Shown here: one piece after another, positions 43,121-53,292 of the stretch
How the letters are laid out: the number at the start of each line of letters is the position of its first letter
Position numbering within the stretch: the first letter of the stretch is position 1
DNA from: Streptococcus marimammalium DSM 18627
GTDB lineage: Bacteria > Bacillota > Bacilli > Lactobacillales > Streptococcaceae
DNA length: 64,000 nucleotides
Direction of reading: 5' to 3'
Assembly: GCF_000380045.1 (NCBI RefSeq)
Contig: NZ_KB904340.1
Location: forward strand, 62,001-126,000
Translations under genes and position numbers: made by a program
The notes under the pieces: model-generated
Databases searched by the model: none
Told to the model about the DNA's origin: nothing
Seen by the model: only the letters and a program-made list of their open reading frames with translations

Positions 43121-43969
43121 TTAATTTTGATACTCTAAAATAACATCTAAACCCGTAGTGATGCACTTTGCGCCCTCTTTTATTAGTCTATGACAACCTT
43201 CTGATTTACCATCCATTACGTTACCAGGTACAGCAAATATATCACGCCCTTCTTCCATTGCTCTTTCACAAGTAATTAAACTTCCAGAACGTAATTTTGC
43301 TTCAAAAACAATTACTCCTTGGCTGAGTCCTGCAATAATTCTATTTCGTTCTGGGAAATGATAACGTAAGGGTTGTGTTTTTGGTTCATATTCTGAAATA
43401 ATCAAATGATTCTTAGTAAGATACTCTTGTAATAATTTATTTTCTTTTGGATAATAAACGTCTAAACCTGTCCCTATTACTGCAATTGTTTTTCCACCAT
43501 TTTTTAAAATTGATAAATGGGCAGCCGTGTCAATCCCTTTAGCTAGTCCACTAACAATGACAAAACGATTACCAAGTTCTGAAATAATTTTACTAACAGT
43601 TCTAATGCCATTTTGACTAGCCATTCTAGCACCTACAACAGCAATTTTTGAATAAGAAAGTAGTTCAATATTTCCTTGATAAAATAATAAAACTGGAGGA
43701 TTATTTATATTTTTTAAAGCTTCTGGATAATGATCATCAAGAATTGATAGTGTTGGAAATTGATAAAAACTTTTTTTCAATTCTTGATGGTTAATCGCTT
43801 TATAAGCTTGAATAAACTGACTAGCAATTTTAACACCAGAAATCACAGCAATTTTTTTTATTGATAATTTTTCGTTATGTTTTTTCTTATAGTCAATTAG
43901 ATTTAATAACTGTCGGTTTGTTAAGCCGGCTTTTTTTAATTTAAAAAGTTCAAAATTATTCATATTCAC
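43121..43969 (-). CDS. dprA: DNA processing protein DprA
   Basis: DprA loads RecA on incoming single-stranded DNA in natural transformation. The 282-residue protein has an N-terminal SAM-like helical domain and a Rossmann domain with YSKIAVVGARMASQNGIRTV, VIVSGLAKGIDTAAHLSIL, IAVIGTGLDVYYPKEN, RNRIIAGLSQGVIVFEA and RDIFAVPGNV. In streptococci it is induced late in competence. No ComX box (TACGAATA) was seen directly upstream by eye. The gene order dprA-topA is conserved in streptococci. Confidence 0.95.
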   Translation of the reverse strand: MNMNNFELFKLKKAGLTNRQLLNLIDYKKKHNEKLSIKKIAVISGVKIASQFIQAYKAINHQELKKSFYQFPTLSILDDHYPEALKNINNPPVLLFYQGNIELLSYSKIAVVGARMASQNGIRTVSKIISELGNRFVIVSGLAKGIDTAAHLSILKNGGKTIAVIGTGLDVYYPKENKLLQEYLTKNHLIISEYEPKTQPLRYHFPERNRIIAGLSQGVIVFEAKLRSGSLITCERAMEEGRDIFAVPGNVMDGKSEGCHRLIKEGAKCITTGLDVILEYQN

Positions 43970-44016
43970 CTCTTCTAACTGACTATTCGAAAAAAACCAG
44001 CCAAAAAGACTGATTC

Positions 44017-44790
44017 TTAAAATGAATTATTAAACATCGATTTAATAGGCTCAAAACTTTTACGATGGATAGGAGTTATTCCATGATTTTTTATAGCATC
44101 AAGATGTGTTTTAGTGCCATAGCCAGCATTGTTAACAAAATCATAAGCAGGATATTGAATGTGATAGTCACTCATTAGTTGATCTCTTGTTACCTTGGCA
44201 ACAATTGAAGCAGCAGCAATTGATAGGCTTTTAGCATCTCCTTTAATAATCGCTTCTTGTGGAATATCACAATCAAGTGACATAGCATCAATTAGAAGAA
44301 AATCAGGAATAGTATCTAATTTTGAAACAGCATCAAGCATGGCTAACTTACTAGCTTGGTAAATATTGATGTCATCAATAACATTATTGTCAATAATACT
44401 AATTCCAATTGATAAAGCCTTATCCATAACCAACTGGTAAATAGCTTTATGCTTTTTTTTTGGAATTTTCTTACTATCATTTAATCCATCTATAATAGTG
44501 TTTATAGGTAAAATAACAGCTGCAGCAACAATAGGACCTGCTAAAGGGCCACGTCCTGCTTCATCAACACCGCAAACAAAAGAAAAACCCTTTTGATAGA
44601 GATTTCTTTCATAAGATAGCATTTGTTCAAGTCGTTTAAGCTCATCTTTTTCTTGCTTTATTTCTTTTCTTTTTTTCTGAATAAGATTTTGGACACCAAT
44701 TCGCTTATCATCTGAAAATTTTTGAAATATTGGATCATCTATTTCATTGATAGGTGTTAAAAGAGACTTAATTTCTTTAATTGTTAACAT
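44017..44790 (-). CDS. rnhB: Ribonuclease HII
   Basis: RNase HII removes ribonucleotides from DNA and nicks RNA-DNA hybrids. The 257-residue protein has an N-terminal extension of about 75 residues and the family motif [20 protein letters not shown] with catalytic Asp and Glu. Later acidic residues are seen in [21 protein letters not shown] and [20 protein letters not shown]. The ATG at 44790 with GAGG 6 bases upstream is preferred over a TTG at 44802. The start overlaps the end of rbgA by 14 bases, so they are coupled. Confidence 0.93.
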   Translation of the reverse strand: MLTIKEIKSLLTPINEIDDPIFQKFSDDKRIGVQNLIQKKRKEIKQEKDELKRLEQMLSYERNLYQKGFSFVCGVDEAGRGPLAGPIVAAAVILPINTIIDGLNDSKKIPKKKHKAIYQLVMDKALSIGISIIDNNVIDDINIYQASKLAMLDAVSKLDTIPDFLLIDAMSLDCDIPQEAIIKGDAKSLSIAAASIVAKVTRDQLMSDYHIQYPAYDFVNNAGYGTKTHLDAIKNHGITPIHRKSFEPIKSMFNNSF

Positions 44791-45628
44791 CAATATCCTC
44801 AATTCTATCCAATGTATAAGTGCCTAATCGCCCATCTCTGACTTCTTGAACAAATAAACGATAAAATCTATCATAATCATCACGATAACCAAGTTTTATT
44901 GTCATTGTGATGATGATTTCAGGTGATTCATCTTTCAACGAAATTCCCTTAAAGCGTTCTTTCAAACGCTCAGGATAATGCGTTTTAAAAAAATCAAGTC
45001 CAAAAATAGTTACATCGTCCATTGGTAATAACGTATCTTTAATAGCACCAGTTAATGCTAATTTAAGTCCTATTAAATTATCTTCAAATTTTGGCCATAA
45101 AATACCTGGAGTATCTAAAATCTCTAACTCCTTATTTGATTTCAACCATTGTTGGCCTTTTGTGACACCGGGTTTATTGCCTACGACCGCTATTTTTTTT
45201 CCTGCCAAACGATTCATTAAAGTTGATTTACCAGCATTTGGTATCCCAACAATCATAGTTCTTAAAGTTTCTTTTTGAATGCCTCGTTCTTTTAAACGAC
45301 TGATTTTATCTGCCATTAACTTTTTTGCTGCTTCAGTCACTTTTTTGACAGTTGCCTGTTCTTTAGAATTAATAGCTAAAGTTGTGATTCCTTGTTTTTC
45401 AAAAAAAGTTTGCCATTCTTTAGTTTTGTTAGGATCGGCTAAATCAGATTTATTTAAAATTAACAGTCTTGGTTTGCTACCAATAATTTTTGATAGCATT
45501 GGATTTTGGCTAGAAAAAGGTAGTCTTGCATCAACTAAAATTGTTACAAAATCGACAAATTTGATATTTTCTTGCACTTGTCTCCTTGCTTTTGACATAT
45601 GGCCAGGAAACCATTGAATAATTGCCAT
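44777..45628 (-). CDS. rbgA: Ribosome biogenesis GTPase RbgA (YlqF)
   Basis: A circularly permuted GTPase needed for the last steps of 50S assembly. The 283-residue protein shows the permuted motif order: G4 [15 protein letters not shown] first, then G1 [18 protein letters not shown]2/G3 [14 protein letters not shown]. The start [20 protein letters not shown] is diagnostic of YlqF. It leads an rbgA-rnhB pair that is common in streptococci. Confidence 0.95.
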   Translation of the reverse strand: MAIIQWFPGHMSKARRQVQENIKFVDFVTILVDARLPFSSQNPMLSKIIGSKPRLLILNKSDLADPNKTKEWQTFFEKQGITTLAINSKEQATVKKVTEAAKKLMADKISRLKERGIQKETLRTMIVGIPNAGKSTLMNRLAGKKIAVVGNKPGVTKGQQWLKSNKELEILDTPGILWPKFEDNLIGLKLALTGAIKDTLLPMDDVTIFGLDFFKTHYPERLKERFKGISLKDESPEIIITMTIKLGYRDDYDRFYRLFVQEVRDGRLGTYTLDRIEDIDVNN

Positions 45629-45724
45629 AAAATATTTCCTTTCACTATGTTAAGACTTTTACTTATCTATTTTAACATACTTTAATTGCTCGCATAGTCT
45701 TTATTTTAAGTAATAAAGTTAAAG

Positions 45725-45753
45725 AAAAATCATTAGAAAATCTAATGATTTTT
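45725..45753. terminator. Terminator between the lipoprotein gene and rbgA
   Basis: AAAAATCATTAGA (45725-45737) and TCTAATGATTTTT (45741-45753) form a 13-base perfect stem with a 3-base loop. On - it ends the lipoprotein gene. Confidence 0.8.
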
Positions 45754-45759
45754 AAAATA

Positions 45760-46353
45760 TTACTTAGTTGTGCTAAAACTATATAGTATATCAATCCAGT
45801 AGCTATCAACAAATTCTTTAGAACCCTCAATGCCAAAGAAATAAATAATACCATCATGTTCAAAAAGATTAACTGATAGAACCTCTCCAGTTTCGTAAGT
45901 AGCAACATTTTGATAGACTTTGTCTTGAAAATCATCGTAATGAAATAATTCTAGGTTTTTCAAATCCTCATCTTCTTGTAAATACTTTGCAATGTTATCT
46001 GCAGCTATTTCTGCAGTAAAGTTTTCCTTTTCTTTTTGGGTTAATTCTGAGGTATCAATAATATTTAGGGTGATAATATTTTTTCCAGTCAGATCAGAAT
46101 ACTGTATATCATCACCGTCTGGATTACTTATATCAGAAAAAGAAATAAAATCTTCAGGAATATTGTAATAACCAACACGCTCATCTCCAGCTTTTTGAGT
46201 TAATTTAAGAGTTTTTTTAGTAGCTTTTTCAGAGGTGTTTTCTTCCTTCTTAGAGAGAACTTCTTCAATTATATCGGATTCTTTGTTACTTGAGCAACCG
46301 AATAAACCAAAAAGACCAACAGCAACTAGGCTAGTTAATAAAATTTTTTTCAT
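45760..46353 (-). CDS. Putative lipoprotein of unknown function
   Basis: A 197-residue secreted lipoprotein. The signal peptide MKKILLTSLVAVGLFGLFGC ends in a plausible lipobox (LFGC, with Phe at -2 less usual), then SSNKESD and a charged linker. The mature domain, about 150 residues (GDERVGYYNIPEDFISFSDI, then DGIIYFFGIEGSKEFVDSYW), is not recognised with confidence. The ATG at 46353 with AAAGGA 7 bases upstream is preferred to the much earlier in-frame start. It is flanked by terminators on both sides, so it is monocistronic. Confidence 0.78.
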   Translation of the reverse strand: MKKILLTSLVAVGLFGLFGCSSNKESDIIEEVLSKKEENTSEKATKKTLKLTQKAGDERVGYYNIPEDFISFSDISNPDGDDIQYSDLTGKNIITLNIIDTSELTQKEKENFTAEIAADNIAKYLQEDEDLKNLELFHYDDFQDKVYQNVATYETGEVLSVNLFEHDGIIYFFGIEGSKEFVDSYWIDILYSFSTTK

Positions 46354-46424
46354 AAGCAATCCTTTCTTTGTTTTAAAAATAAGAGCTAAAAAATATTTAC
46401 ATACAATTAACTCCATTGTAGCGT

Positions 46425-46451
46425 AAAAAACCTTGTCTGGCAAGGTTTTTT
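46425..46451. terminator. Terminator after the ATP-cone gene
   Basis: AAAAAACCTTG (46425-46435) and CAAGGTTTTTT (46441-46451) pair perfectly; T runs are on both strands. On - it ends the ATP-cone gene. Confidence 0.8.
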
Positions 46452-46456
46452 ATATC

Positions 46457-46795
46457 TTATAAAATTTGCTCAAATCTTAAGTGAACATTAATATGATCTT
46501 CATAGCCGTTTCTTTCAAGGTCACGTTGTAAACGATAAGCAATATAACGTTCAGCAATCTTAATGTATCCTGCTTCAATCAAGCGATTTTCAACTAGAGA
46601 TTGTATCATATTGATGGTTGGGCGTTCTACTTGTGCTTCCTCTAAGTCTATCACGACTTTTTTAGTGACTTGAGCAAGTTTTTGTCTCAAATCTTCATCC
46701 AAAGCGTACACAGTTTGTGCAGCTTTTAAAATAGCTTGATAAATTTTATCTGGATCAAATTCAGTAACTTGCCCATTTCGTTTGATAATTTGCAT
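46457..46795 (-). CDS. Stand-alone ATP-cone domain protein
   Basis: A 112-residue protein consisting mainly of an ATP-cone: MQIIKRNGQVTEFDPDKIYQ, AILKAAQTVYALDEDLRQKL and IQSLVENRLIEAGYIKIAER with YIAYRLQRDLE after it. ATP-cones bind ATP or dATP and set the overall activity of ribonucleotide reductases or of the repressor NrdR. Here neither a zinc ribbon (NrdR) nor a reductase domain is attached. The ATG at 46795 follows AGAGG. Its partner is unknown. The class Ie NrdE at 17.7-19.9 kb lacks an ATP-cone, which makes a regulatory link conceivable but unproven. Confidence 0.82.
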   Translation of the reverse strand: MQIIKRNGQVTEFDPDKIYQAILKAAQTVYALDEDLRQKLAQVTKKVVIDLEEAQVERPTINMIQSLVENRLIEAGYIKIAERYIAYRLQRDLERNGYEDHINVHLRFEQIL

Positions 46796-46960
46796 AGAAA
46801 CCTCTTTTCTATTCATAAGGAAAGGTATTTGTTATTAATATTATCTAGATCTTAAGTGGTTTTGTCAAGCTATATTGTTTATTTTTCAATAATAATTGAT
46901 TTCATAATTCTAAGTAGAAAAATAAAATTTTTTAAATAAAAAGTAATTATATAATTATTT

Positions 46961-47467
46961 TTATACACTTCTCTCAAAATGACATTTATATCCTTGAGTG
47001 TTATCAAACCAATTTGGAACAGTTTTAGATAGAACAAATCCCACTTTCTCATAAAATGGAATTCCCATTTGATTATTTTCAACCACACTAACAGCTTGTT
47101 TCTTGATAGCATAATGTTCTTTTTGATAAGCAGTATAAACTCTTAAAAGCTCTTTACCTATACCTTTTTGTTTAAACTCAGGGTGAACATATAAAGCATA
47201 AATAAAACCAGTATCACTTTCACATCCACCACAAATACATCCTAATATCAAACCATCTTTTTCAGCAACCATATATCCATTAAAGGATTGATTTTTCGTT
47301 AATACTTCTTTATGAAGTCTTTCTTCATTATAAAATTCTTCAATCACACGTTGTATATAGGCTTTAGAGTATAATTTGTCATAAGTAATTTTCCAAGCTT
47401 CTATTAAAAGTTTTTTCATTTCTAAAACATCATTTGGTGTTGCAAATCTAACAACTAGCATAGGCAT
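46961..47467 (-). CDS. GNAT family N-acetyltransferase
   Basis: A 168-residue GNAT protein. The acetyl-CoA pyrophosphate loop is KQKGIGKELLRVY, preceded by the beta-4 strand GFIYALYVHPEF. The end FYEKVGFVLSKTVPNWF is the usual C-terminal signature. The acceptor is unknown. AAGGAG lies 4 bases before the ATG at 47467 and 10 before a second ATG at 47461, so either may be used. Confidence 0.85.
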   Translation of the reverse strand: MPMLVVRFATPNDVLEMKKLLIEAWKITYDKLYSKAYIQRVIEEFYNEERLHKEVLTKNQSFNGYMVAEKDGLILGCICGGCESDTGFIYALYVHPEFKQKGIGKELLRVYTAYQKEHYAIKKQAVSVVENNQMGIPFYEKVGFVLSKTVPNWFDNTQGYKCHFERSV

Positions 47468-47527
47468 AATTCTCCTTAAATAGATATATTAAAATATAAT
47501 ATAAATTAGATGGTCGTTTAAAAAGCA

Positions 47528-48604
47528 CTAAATTAGCTCAAATAAGAGTTCTTTTGTTGGATGAACCAACCCTTGTTCGTGTAAGCTCTTAGCAATTTGT
47601 ACTGAGTTCCATGCAGCCCCTTTTAGGAGATTATCTGAAACCACCCACATATGAATACCATTTTCAATATCAAGATCACGACGAATACGACCAACAAATG
47701 TTTCAATTTTACCAATAGCATTAATAGCTTGTGGATAAATTTGTTCTGATGGATTATCTTCTAAAACAATACCAGGGAATTCAGAAATTGCCTTTTTAAC
47801 GGCTTCAATATCTGCCACATTTTTTGTTTCAATATAAACTGACTCAGAATGTGCTGAAAGTACCGGAATACGAACACAAGTTGCTGATACTTTAATAGCA
47901 TCGTCTTCCATGATTTTTTTGGTTTCTTTTGTCATTTTCATCTCTTCATAGGTATAATCATTATCAGTGAAAAGATCAATTTGTGGCAAGGCATTAAAAG
48001 CGATAGGGTAATGCTTTTTATCACCTCCAGAAGGTAAAATGGTAGCCTCTACTTCTTTAACAGGTATTTCTTCATTAAGAGCTTCCTTTAATTGTTTTTT
48101 TGTTTCTTCCATTGCTTGTGCTCCTGCACCTGAAACTGCTTGGTAGGTCGAAACGATAATACGCTCAAGTCCCCATTCTTGTCTAATAGGTTCTAAGGCC
48201 ATCATCATTTGAATGGTCGAGCAGTTTGGACAAGCAATAATACCATGATGATCATTAAGGGCATGTGCATTAACCTCAGGAACAATTAAAGGGACATCTG
48301 GATGTTGACGATAATAAGAAGTGTTATCAATCACAACTGCCCCTGCTTTAACAGCGTAAGGAGCAAATTTTGCGGATGTTTTACCCCCGGCAGAGAAAAG
48401 GGCAATATCAACACCATCAAACGAGTTTTCAGTTGTCTCTTCAACAGAAATGGATTGCTCCTTAAATAAGAAGGTTTTACCAACAGAACGCTTTGACGCT
48501 AATAATCTTAAATTCTTGACAGGTAAACTTGATTTTTCCAGCATTTTAATCATTTGTTGTCCTACAGCACCTGTAGCACCAACAATTACAACATTGTAAG
48601 CCAT
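47528..48604 (-). CDS. asd: Aspartate-semialdehyde dehydrogenase
   Basis: Asd reduces aspartyl phosphate to the semialdehyde, the branch point to lysine/diaminopimelate, threonine and methionine. The 358-residue protein has an NADP Rossmann motif [20 protein letters not shown], catalytic Cys in [13 protein letters not shown], the loop [14 protein letters not shown], and an active-site His/Arg region [18 protein letters not shown]. It is complete and monocistronic, preceded by AGAGG and an AT-rich leader. Confidence 0.95.
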   Translation of the reverse strand: MAYNVVIVGATGAVGQQMIKMLEKSSLPVKNLRLLASKRSVGKTFLFKEQSISVEETTENSFDGVDIALFSAGGKTSAKFAPYAVKAGAVVIDNTSYYRQHPDVPLIVPEVNAHALNDHHGIIACPNCSTIQMMMALEPIRQEWGLERIIVSTYQAVSGAGAQAMEETKKQLKEALNEEIPVKEVEATILPSGGDKKHYPIAFNALPQIDLFTDNDYTYEEMKMTKETKKIMEDDAIKVSATCVRIPVLSAHSESVYIETKNVADIEAVKKAISEFPGIVLEDNPSEQIYPQAINAIGKIETFVGRIRRDLDIENGIHMWVVSDNLLKGAAWNSVQIAKSLHEQGLVHPTKELLFELI

Positions 48605-48926
48605 ATTATTCCTCTTTTATTTCATTTCATGATGTTATTCTTCTATCATACTATTTTTTTACGGTTTTGAATAGTTATAATGTCGTTTTTAAAGAAGAAT
48701 GAAACTTTTTAGAATAAAAAGAATACCTCAAGTCTTCTTTAAATAATCTTAGTTGTTTTTTCTTTTTAGGAAATAAGCACCAAAACTGAAACTTAACTTC
48801 AATTTAATATGGAAGTTATGATGAACAAAGCTAAAGATATTTTTACTGGAACATTCAAAATGTCAATAAAACTGGAAAAATTTTCGATATTACCTATGAT
48901 GATTAAATCTTTCTCTCAATTATTAA

Positions 48927-48960
48927 AATACTCAGCTTAGATTAGACTAAGCTGAGTATT
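48927..48960. terminator. Strong inverted repeat in the asd-cls gap
   Basis: Fourteen-base perfect arms (48927-48940 and 48947-48960, AATACTCAGCTTAG) flank a 6-base loop. A short T run follows on +. The interval 48605-48925 holds no gene I can support, only a weak degenerate frame at 48816-48905. Confidence 0.6.
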
Positions 48961-48965
48961 GTTTA

Positions 48966-49113
48966 ATAAAAAAATCCCTCTCCAAACGGAAAGGGATTAG
49001 GGCACTTTATCAGTGTGAAAAGACGGTTCACACATCTTTTCAAAGTCCGCTACTGCGTTAATGACTTCCCTGCGCAAAAATGGTTTCGAAAAACCATTAT
49101 CGACTCATCGCAT
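48966..49113 (-). ncRNA. Small RNA with own promoter and terminator, class unknown
   Basis: A - strand unit of about 148 nt between cls and asd. Its promoter is TTTACA-17-TATAAT (49148-49120), and its 3' end is a terminator (AATCCCTTTCC with GGAGAGGGATT, then seven T). The body can form a stem-loop AATGGTTT-TTCG-AAACCATT. It can also form a cloverleaf-like set: AGGG/CCCT closing, AAGTC/GACTT, TGAAAAGA/TCTTTTCA and CACT/AGTG. GC content is visibly higher than its surroundings. There is no ORF. It could be a 6S-like or other regulatory RNA; I do not recognise the family. Confidence 0.65.
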
Positions 49114-49119
49114 AAATTA

Positions 49120-49148
49120 ATTATACCTTAAATGTCTTACTGTGTAAA
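49120..49148 (-). promoter_or_regulatory. Promoter of the small RNA
   Basis: On - TTTACA (49148-49143), a 17-base spacer and TATAAT (49125-49120) lie 10 bases past the cls stop. Transcription would begin near 49113. Confidence 0.72.
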
Positions 49149-49157
49149 GAAAGCTGT

Positions 49158-50732
49158 TTATAAAAGTGGTGCAATTAATTTTATTATAAAACCAGAAGCT
49201 CTTACAAAAATATTTTCACTATTTAAGGATTCAATTGTTATTTTCTTACTTTTGCTGAGTGTTTTTTGAAAATCATCTTCAATAGCACTAATACTTTTCG
49301 TTTGATACATGTAGGTGGCGCATTCAAAATGATGATAAAGGCTTCGATAATCCAGATTAATAGTTCCTACTACTGCTTTATTATCATCACTAACAAAGTT
49401 TTTAGCATGTACAAAACCTGGTGTAAACTGGTAAATTTTAACACCAGAATCAATCAAAGATGGAAAATAACGTTTGGCTAGGATATAGGGGATTTTTTTG
49501 TCTGGAATGCCTGGAACAATAATTTTGACATCAACGCCTCGTTCTGCAGCAAATTTTAAGGCATGTTCTAATTCACTGTCTAAAATGAGATAAGGTGTCA
49601 TTATGTGAACATATTCATTGGCATTATTTAAAATATCAATATAAACATTTTCACCAACTTTCTCATTATCAAGTGGTGAATCTGCATAAGGAATAACATA
49701 GCCTTCATGGGAACTTTCATTAATTTTATTGGGTAATAAGTAATTCTTAACATTGTCAGTTTTATCATATGTAGCCCACATTTGTAAAAACATTAGAGTG
49801 TAAGAGCTGACAGCTTCTCCCTTCACCATTATTGCAGAATCTTTCCAGTAGCCATATTTATTAACAAGGTTGATATATTCATCAGCAAGGTTAACACCTC
49901 CATTAAAAGCCACTTGATTATCAATGACTAAAATTTTACGATGATCTCTATAATTATAGTAGGTTGATAAAAATGGAGACATTGGAGCAAATGAACGTGC
50001 CTTGATACCAATTTTTTCCAATCTATTTTTATAGTCAGGCGATAAGGTTGAGTATTCAATCATACCATCATACATGACCCTAACTTCAACACCTTCTTTG
50101 ACTTTTTCTTCCAATATCGCTAAAATTTCACCCCACATAATCCCTTCATCGATGATAAAGTATTCCAAGAAGATAAAGTTTTTTGCCTTTCTCAACTCTT
50201 CTTTTAGGGCAATAAATTTTTTCATACCACTTGGAAAATAAGTGATGTCAGGATTTTTATAAATAGCATAGCCACCACGTCTGTTAAGGTATTTAGCTAG
50301 ATTGTAGGTAATGAGGTGCTCTTTTTTTAGTTCAGCTAAAATATCTGATTTTTGATGGAAATAGGGAGAAACTTCTAAAATGGATTCTTTAATACGTTTT
50401 TTAAGTTCCCGATAACCCAAATCATTTTTTGTATAGATAAGAAACATGGCTCCAGGTATTGGAAAAGGAAAAATCACCAAAAGCCAAGTGATAATAGAAG
50501 TTGTGTCCATCTTGCTATTGACAAGAAAAATAACAGCTCCTGCAATGACAAGCGTTTCAATAATTTTTAAAGGGATACGAAAATCTTCTAATTTGAGAAA
50601 AAAGAAATTGATAAGAGCAATTTGTAAAAGAATGAGAGCAAGAAAGAGTGTGAAGCGACTAAAAACCCCTCTTAAAATACCTCTTTTACTTTTATCAAGT
50701 AATTTTACGACAGTATTTTTTTGATCTCTCAT
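49158..50732 (-). CDS. cls: Cardiolipin synthase
   Basis: Cls condenses two phosphatidylglycerols to cardiolipin at the membrane. The 524-residue protein has two or three N-terminal transmembrane helices (about 22-43, 54-70, 76-100) and two phospholipase D HKD motifs: HRKILVIDNQVAFNGGVNLA and HAKNFVSDDNKAVVGTINLD. It is complete and follows fhs with a 40-base gap, so they may be co-transcribed. Confidence 0.94.
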   Translation of the reverse strand: MRDQKNTVVKLLDKSKRGILRGVFSRFTLFLALILLQIALINFFFLKLEDFRIPLKIIETLVIAGAVIFLVNSKMDTTSIITWLLVIFPFPIPGAMFLIYTKNDLGYRELKKRIKESILEVSPYFHQKSDILAELKKEHLITYNLAKYLNRRGGYAIYKNPDITYFPSGMKKFIALKEELRKAKNFIFLEYFIIDEGIMWGEILAILEEKVKEGVEVRVMYDGMIEYSTLSPDYKNRLEKIGIKARSFAPMSPFLSTYYNYRDHRKILVIDNQVAFNGGVNLADEYINLVNKYGYWKDSAIMVKGEAVSSYTLMFLQMWATYDKTDNVKNYLLPNKINESSHEGYVIPYADSPLDNEKVGENVYIDILNNANEYVHIMTPYLILDSELEHALKFAAERGVDVKIIVPGIPDKKIPYILAKRYFPSLIDSGVKIYQFTPGFVHAKNFVSDDNKAVVGTINLDYRSLYHHFECATYMYQTKSISAIEDDFQKTLSKSKKITIESLNSENIFVRASGFIIKLIAPLL

Positions 50733-50772
50733 TATTTATCCCCTTCTTTTACTTTTACAACTTTAAAAATGT

Positions 50773-52443
50773 CTAAAATAAGCCTAGTGCAACACCATCA
50801 TCAGTAACATCCATATTTAAAGCTGCCGGTTGTTTAGGTAAACCAGGCATAGTTAAAACATCACCAGTAAGGGCAACAATAAATCCCGCCCCAATTTTGG
50901 GAACTAATTCTCTAATAGTAATTTCAAAATCTGTTGGTGCACCAAGAAGACTTGGATTGTCAGAAAAACTATATTGTGTTTTAGCCATACAGATTGGTAA
51001 GTTATCCCAGCCATTTTGTTTTAGTTCATTTATCTGAGTTTTAGCCTTGGCTGAGAAAGTGACTGACTTGCCACCGTAAATATTAGTGACAATCTTAGTT
51101 ACTTTTTCTTCAATAGTGTCAGAAATATCATAAAGGCCTTGATATTGACCAGGCTGTTTGTCAATTAAATTAACAACGGTATTGGCTAAAGCCACTCCTC
51201 CTTTTCCACCATCAGCCCATACTGTTGCTAACTCAACAGGGACATCAATCTTTTGGCAGAGGTTTTTTAATGTGTCAATTTCTTTTTCGGTATCTGACAC
51301 AAAACGGTTAATGGCTACAGTTACAGGTACACCGAATTGACGCATATTATCAACATGGCGCTCTAAGTTAGCAAAACCTTGAGTAAGGGCTTCAATATTT
51401 TCTTTTTCTAAATTATTTTTTGCTACCCCTCCATGCATTTTCAAAGCACGAAGTGTTGCAACTATAACAATAGCATCTGGTGCTTTAGGTAGTTGTGGTA
51501 CTTTGATATCTAGGAATTTTTCAGCTCCAAGATCGGCTCCAAATCCTGCTTCTGTTACAGTATAATCTGCTAAACGAAGTGCTGTTGAGGTTGCTAAAAC
51601 AGAGTTACAACCATGTGCAATATTAGCAAAAGGACCACCATGAACAAAGGCTGGAGTACCATAGATGGTTTGAACAAGATTAGGCTTTAAAGCATCTTTT
51701 AGGATTAGGGTTAAGGCACCTTCTACTTTTAAATCACTAACAAAAACAGGTGTTTTATCCGATTTATAACCAATCACAATTCTACCTAATCTTGCTTTTA
51801 AATCCGAAAGATCTGTAGCTAAGCATAAAATTGCCATAATTTCACTTGCTACTGTAATATCAAAGCCGTCTTCTCTTGGAATCCCGTTAAATGGACTTCC
51901 AAGACCTACAATGACCTTTCTAAGCGCGCGATCGTTTAAATCAACAACACGTTTCCAAATAATACGACGTTGATCAATGCCAAGTTCATTACCTTGTTGC
52001 AAGTGGTTATCAATTAAAGAGGAAAGTGCATTGTTTGCTGTTGTTATAGCATGCATATCACCAGTAAAATGAAGATTGATATCTTCCATAGGAAGCACTT
52101 GCGCATAGCCACCTCCTGTTGCACCACCTTTGACACCCATGACTGGTCCCATTGATGGTTCCCGAAGAGCAATCATTGTTTTTTTACCAATTTGACTAAG
52201 AGCATCTGCTAGCCCAATGGTAACTGTAGATTTTCCTTCTCCTGCTGGAGTAGGGTTAATAGCTGTGACTAAAATAAGTTTTCCTAGTGGATTTGATTTA
52301 ACAGCTTTAATTTTTTTAAATGATAATTTCGCCTTATAATTGCCATAAAGTTCAACATCATCAGGTGTAATATTAACTTTATTGATAATATCAGTAATTG
52401 GTTTTAAAGGGGTGCTTTGAGCGATTTGAATATCAGTTTGCAT
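50773..52443 (-). CDS. fhs: Formate-tetrahydrofolate ligase
   Basis: Fhs charges tetrahydrofolate with formate, feeding purine and fMet synthesis. The 556-residue protein has P-loop TPAGEGKST (65-73), [20 protein letters not shown], the substrate loop [15 protein letters not shown] and [18 protein letters not shown]. The start is ATG with AGGAG close upstream. It is divergent from coaB, with about 160 bases between them. Some streptococci lack this gene, so presence is informative for the species. Confidence 0.96.
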   Translation of the reverse strand: MQTDIQIAQSTPLKPITDIINKVNITPDDVELYGNYKAKLSFKKIKAVKSNPLGKLILVTAINPTPAGEGKSTVTIGLADALSQIGKKTMIALREPSMGPVMGVKGGATGGGYAQVLPMEDINLHFTGDMHAITTANNALSSLIDNHLQQGNELGIDQRRIIWKRVVDLNDRALRKVIVGLGSPFNGIPREDGFDITVASEIMAILCLATDLSDLKARLGRIVIGYKSDKTPVFVSDLKVEGALTLILKDALKPNLVQTIYGTPAFVHGGPFANIAHGCNSVLATSTALRLADYTVTEAGFGADLGAEKFLDIKVPQLPKAPDAIVIVATLRALKMHGGVAKNNLEKENIEALTQGFANLERHVDNMRQFGVPVTVAINRFVSDTEKEIDTLKNLCQKIDVPVELATVWADGGKGGVALANTVVNLIDKQPGQYQGLYDISDTIEEKVTKIVTNIYGGKSVTFSAKAKTQINELKQNGWDNLPICMAKTQYSFSDNPSLLGAPTDFEITIRELVPKIGAGFIVALTGDVLTMPGLPKQPAALNMDVTDDGVALGLF

Positions 52444-52605
52444 AGAAGTCTCCTCTTTTATTTTATAATATTAGTATACCAAAACCACTTAAAAAATACA
52501 TGCTTTTGTTTTAAATATGCTGATAGACACCAAGTATTTTAAAATATGTTGAAAGGATAGTAACAAATCATTTACCTATTTGCTTTTTTTGTGTAAAATA
52601 CTCAT

Positions 52606-53292
52606 ATGAGAATTTTAGTTACTTCTGGTGGAACCAGTGAAAAAATCGATAGTGTTCGTAGTATTACTAATCATTCAACGGGAACATTGGGAAAAATAAT
52701 TACTGAGGAATTTTTAAGTAAAGGAGATAGTGTCACTTTAGTGACCACCAAATCTAGTGTCAAACCCAAGTTTCATCCCAGATTAGACATTGTTGAAATC
52801 TCTGATGTTGCAAACCTTATTAAAACTATTGAACCACTTGTTAAAACACATGATGTCATGATTCATAGTATGGCAGTTTCTGATTATACTCCTCTTTATA
52901 TGGCTGATTTTGATACTGTTAAAAATACTAAACAATTAGATAGATTTTTAGAAAAAGTTAATTCTCAAACAAAAATCTCATCTAACTGTGACTATCAGGT
53001 TCTGTTTTTAAAAAAAACACCCAAAGTTATCAGCTTAATTAAACAATGGAATTCCTCTATTTGTTTGATAGGTTTCAAATTATTAGTTAATGTCTCAAAA
53101 GATGTATTAATTGAAACTGCAAAAAAAAGTTTGTTAATAAACCAAGCTGACTATATTTTAGCAAATGATTTAGACAACATCACCCCAGAAACTCATCATG
53201 CTTATCTAGTTTCAAAAACAAACATATATGAAGCTAATACTAAAAAAGAAATTTCTCAATTAATTTATGAAAGGGTGAAAAAAAATGTCTAG
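52606..53292 (+). CDS. coaB: Phosphopantothenate-cysteine ligase, stand-alone CoaB
   Basis: CoaB joins cysteine to 4'-phosphopantothenate in coenzyme A synthesis. The 228-residue protein starts MRILVTSGGTSEKIDSVRSI, and has MIHSMAVSDYTPLYMADF and ILANDLDNITPETHHAYLV, the nucleotide-binding and substrate motifs of the type found in streptococci. Most bacteria fuse it to CoaC; streptococci keep two genes. It overlaps coaC by 8 bases. A TAAAATACT box 20 bases before the ATG is a likely -10 with a very short leader. Confidence 0.93.
   Translation: MRILVTSGGTSEKIDSVRSITNHSTGTLGKIITEEFLSKGDSVTLVTTKSSVKPKFHPRLDIVEISDVANLIKTIEPLVKTHDVMIHSMAVSDYTPLYMADFDTVKNTKQLDRFLEKVNSQTKISSNCDYQVLFLKKTPKVISLIKQWNSSICLIGFKLLVNVSKDVLIETAKKSLLINQADYILANDLDNITPETHHAYLVSKTNIYEANTKKEISQLIYERVKKNV

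Noticed and set aside
48816-48905. Weak frame on + (MNKAKDIFTGTFKM) resembling an FMN-binding lipoprotein remnant
   Set aside because: Too short and too degenerate, with an apparent frameshift, to assign a family.
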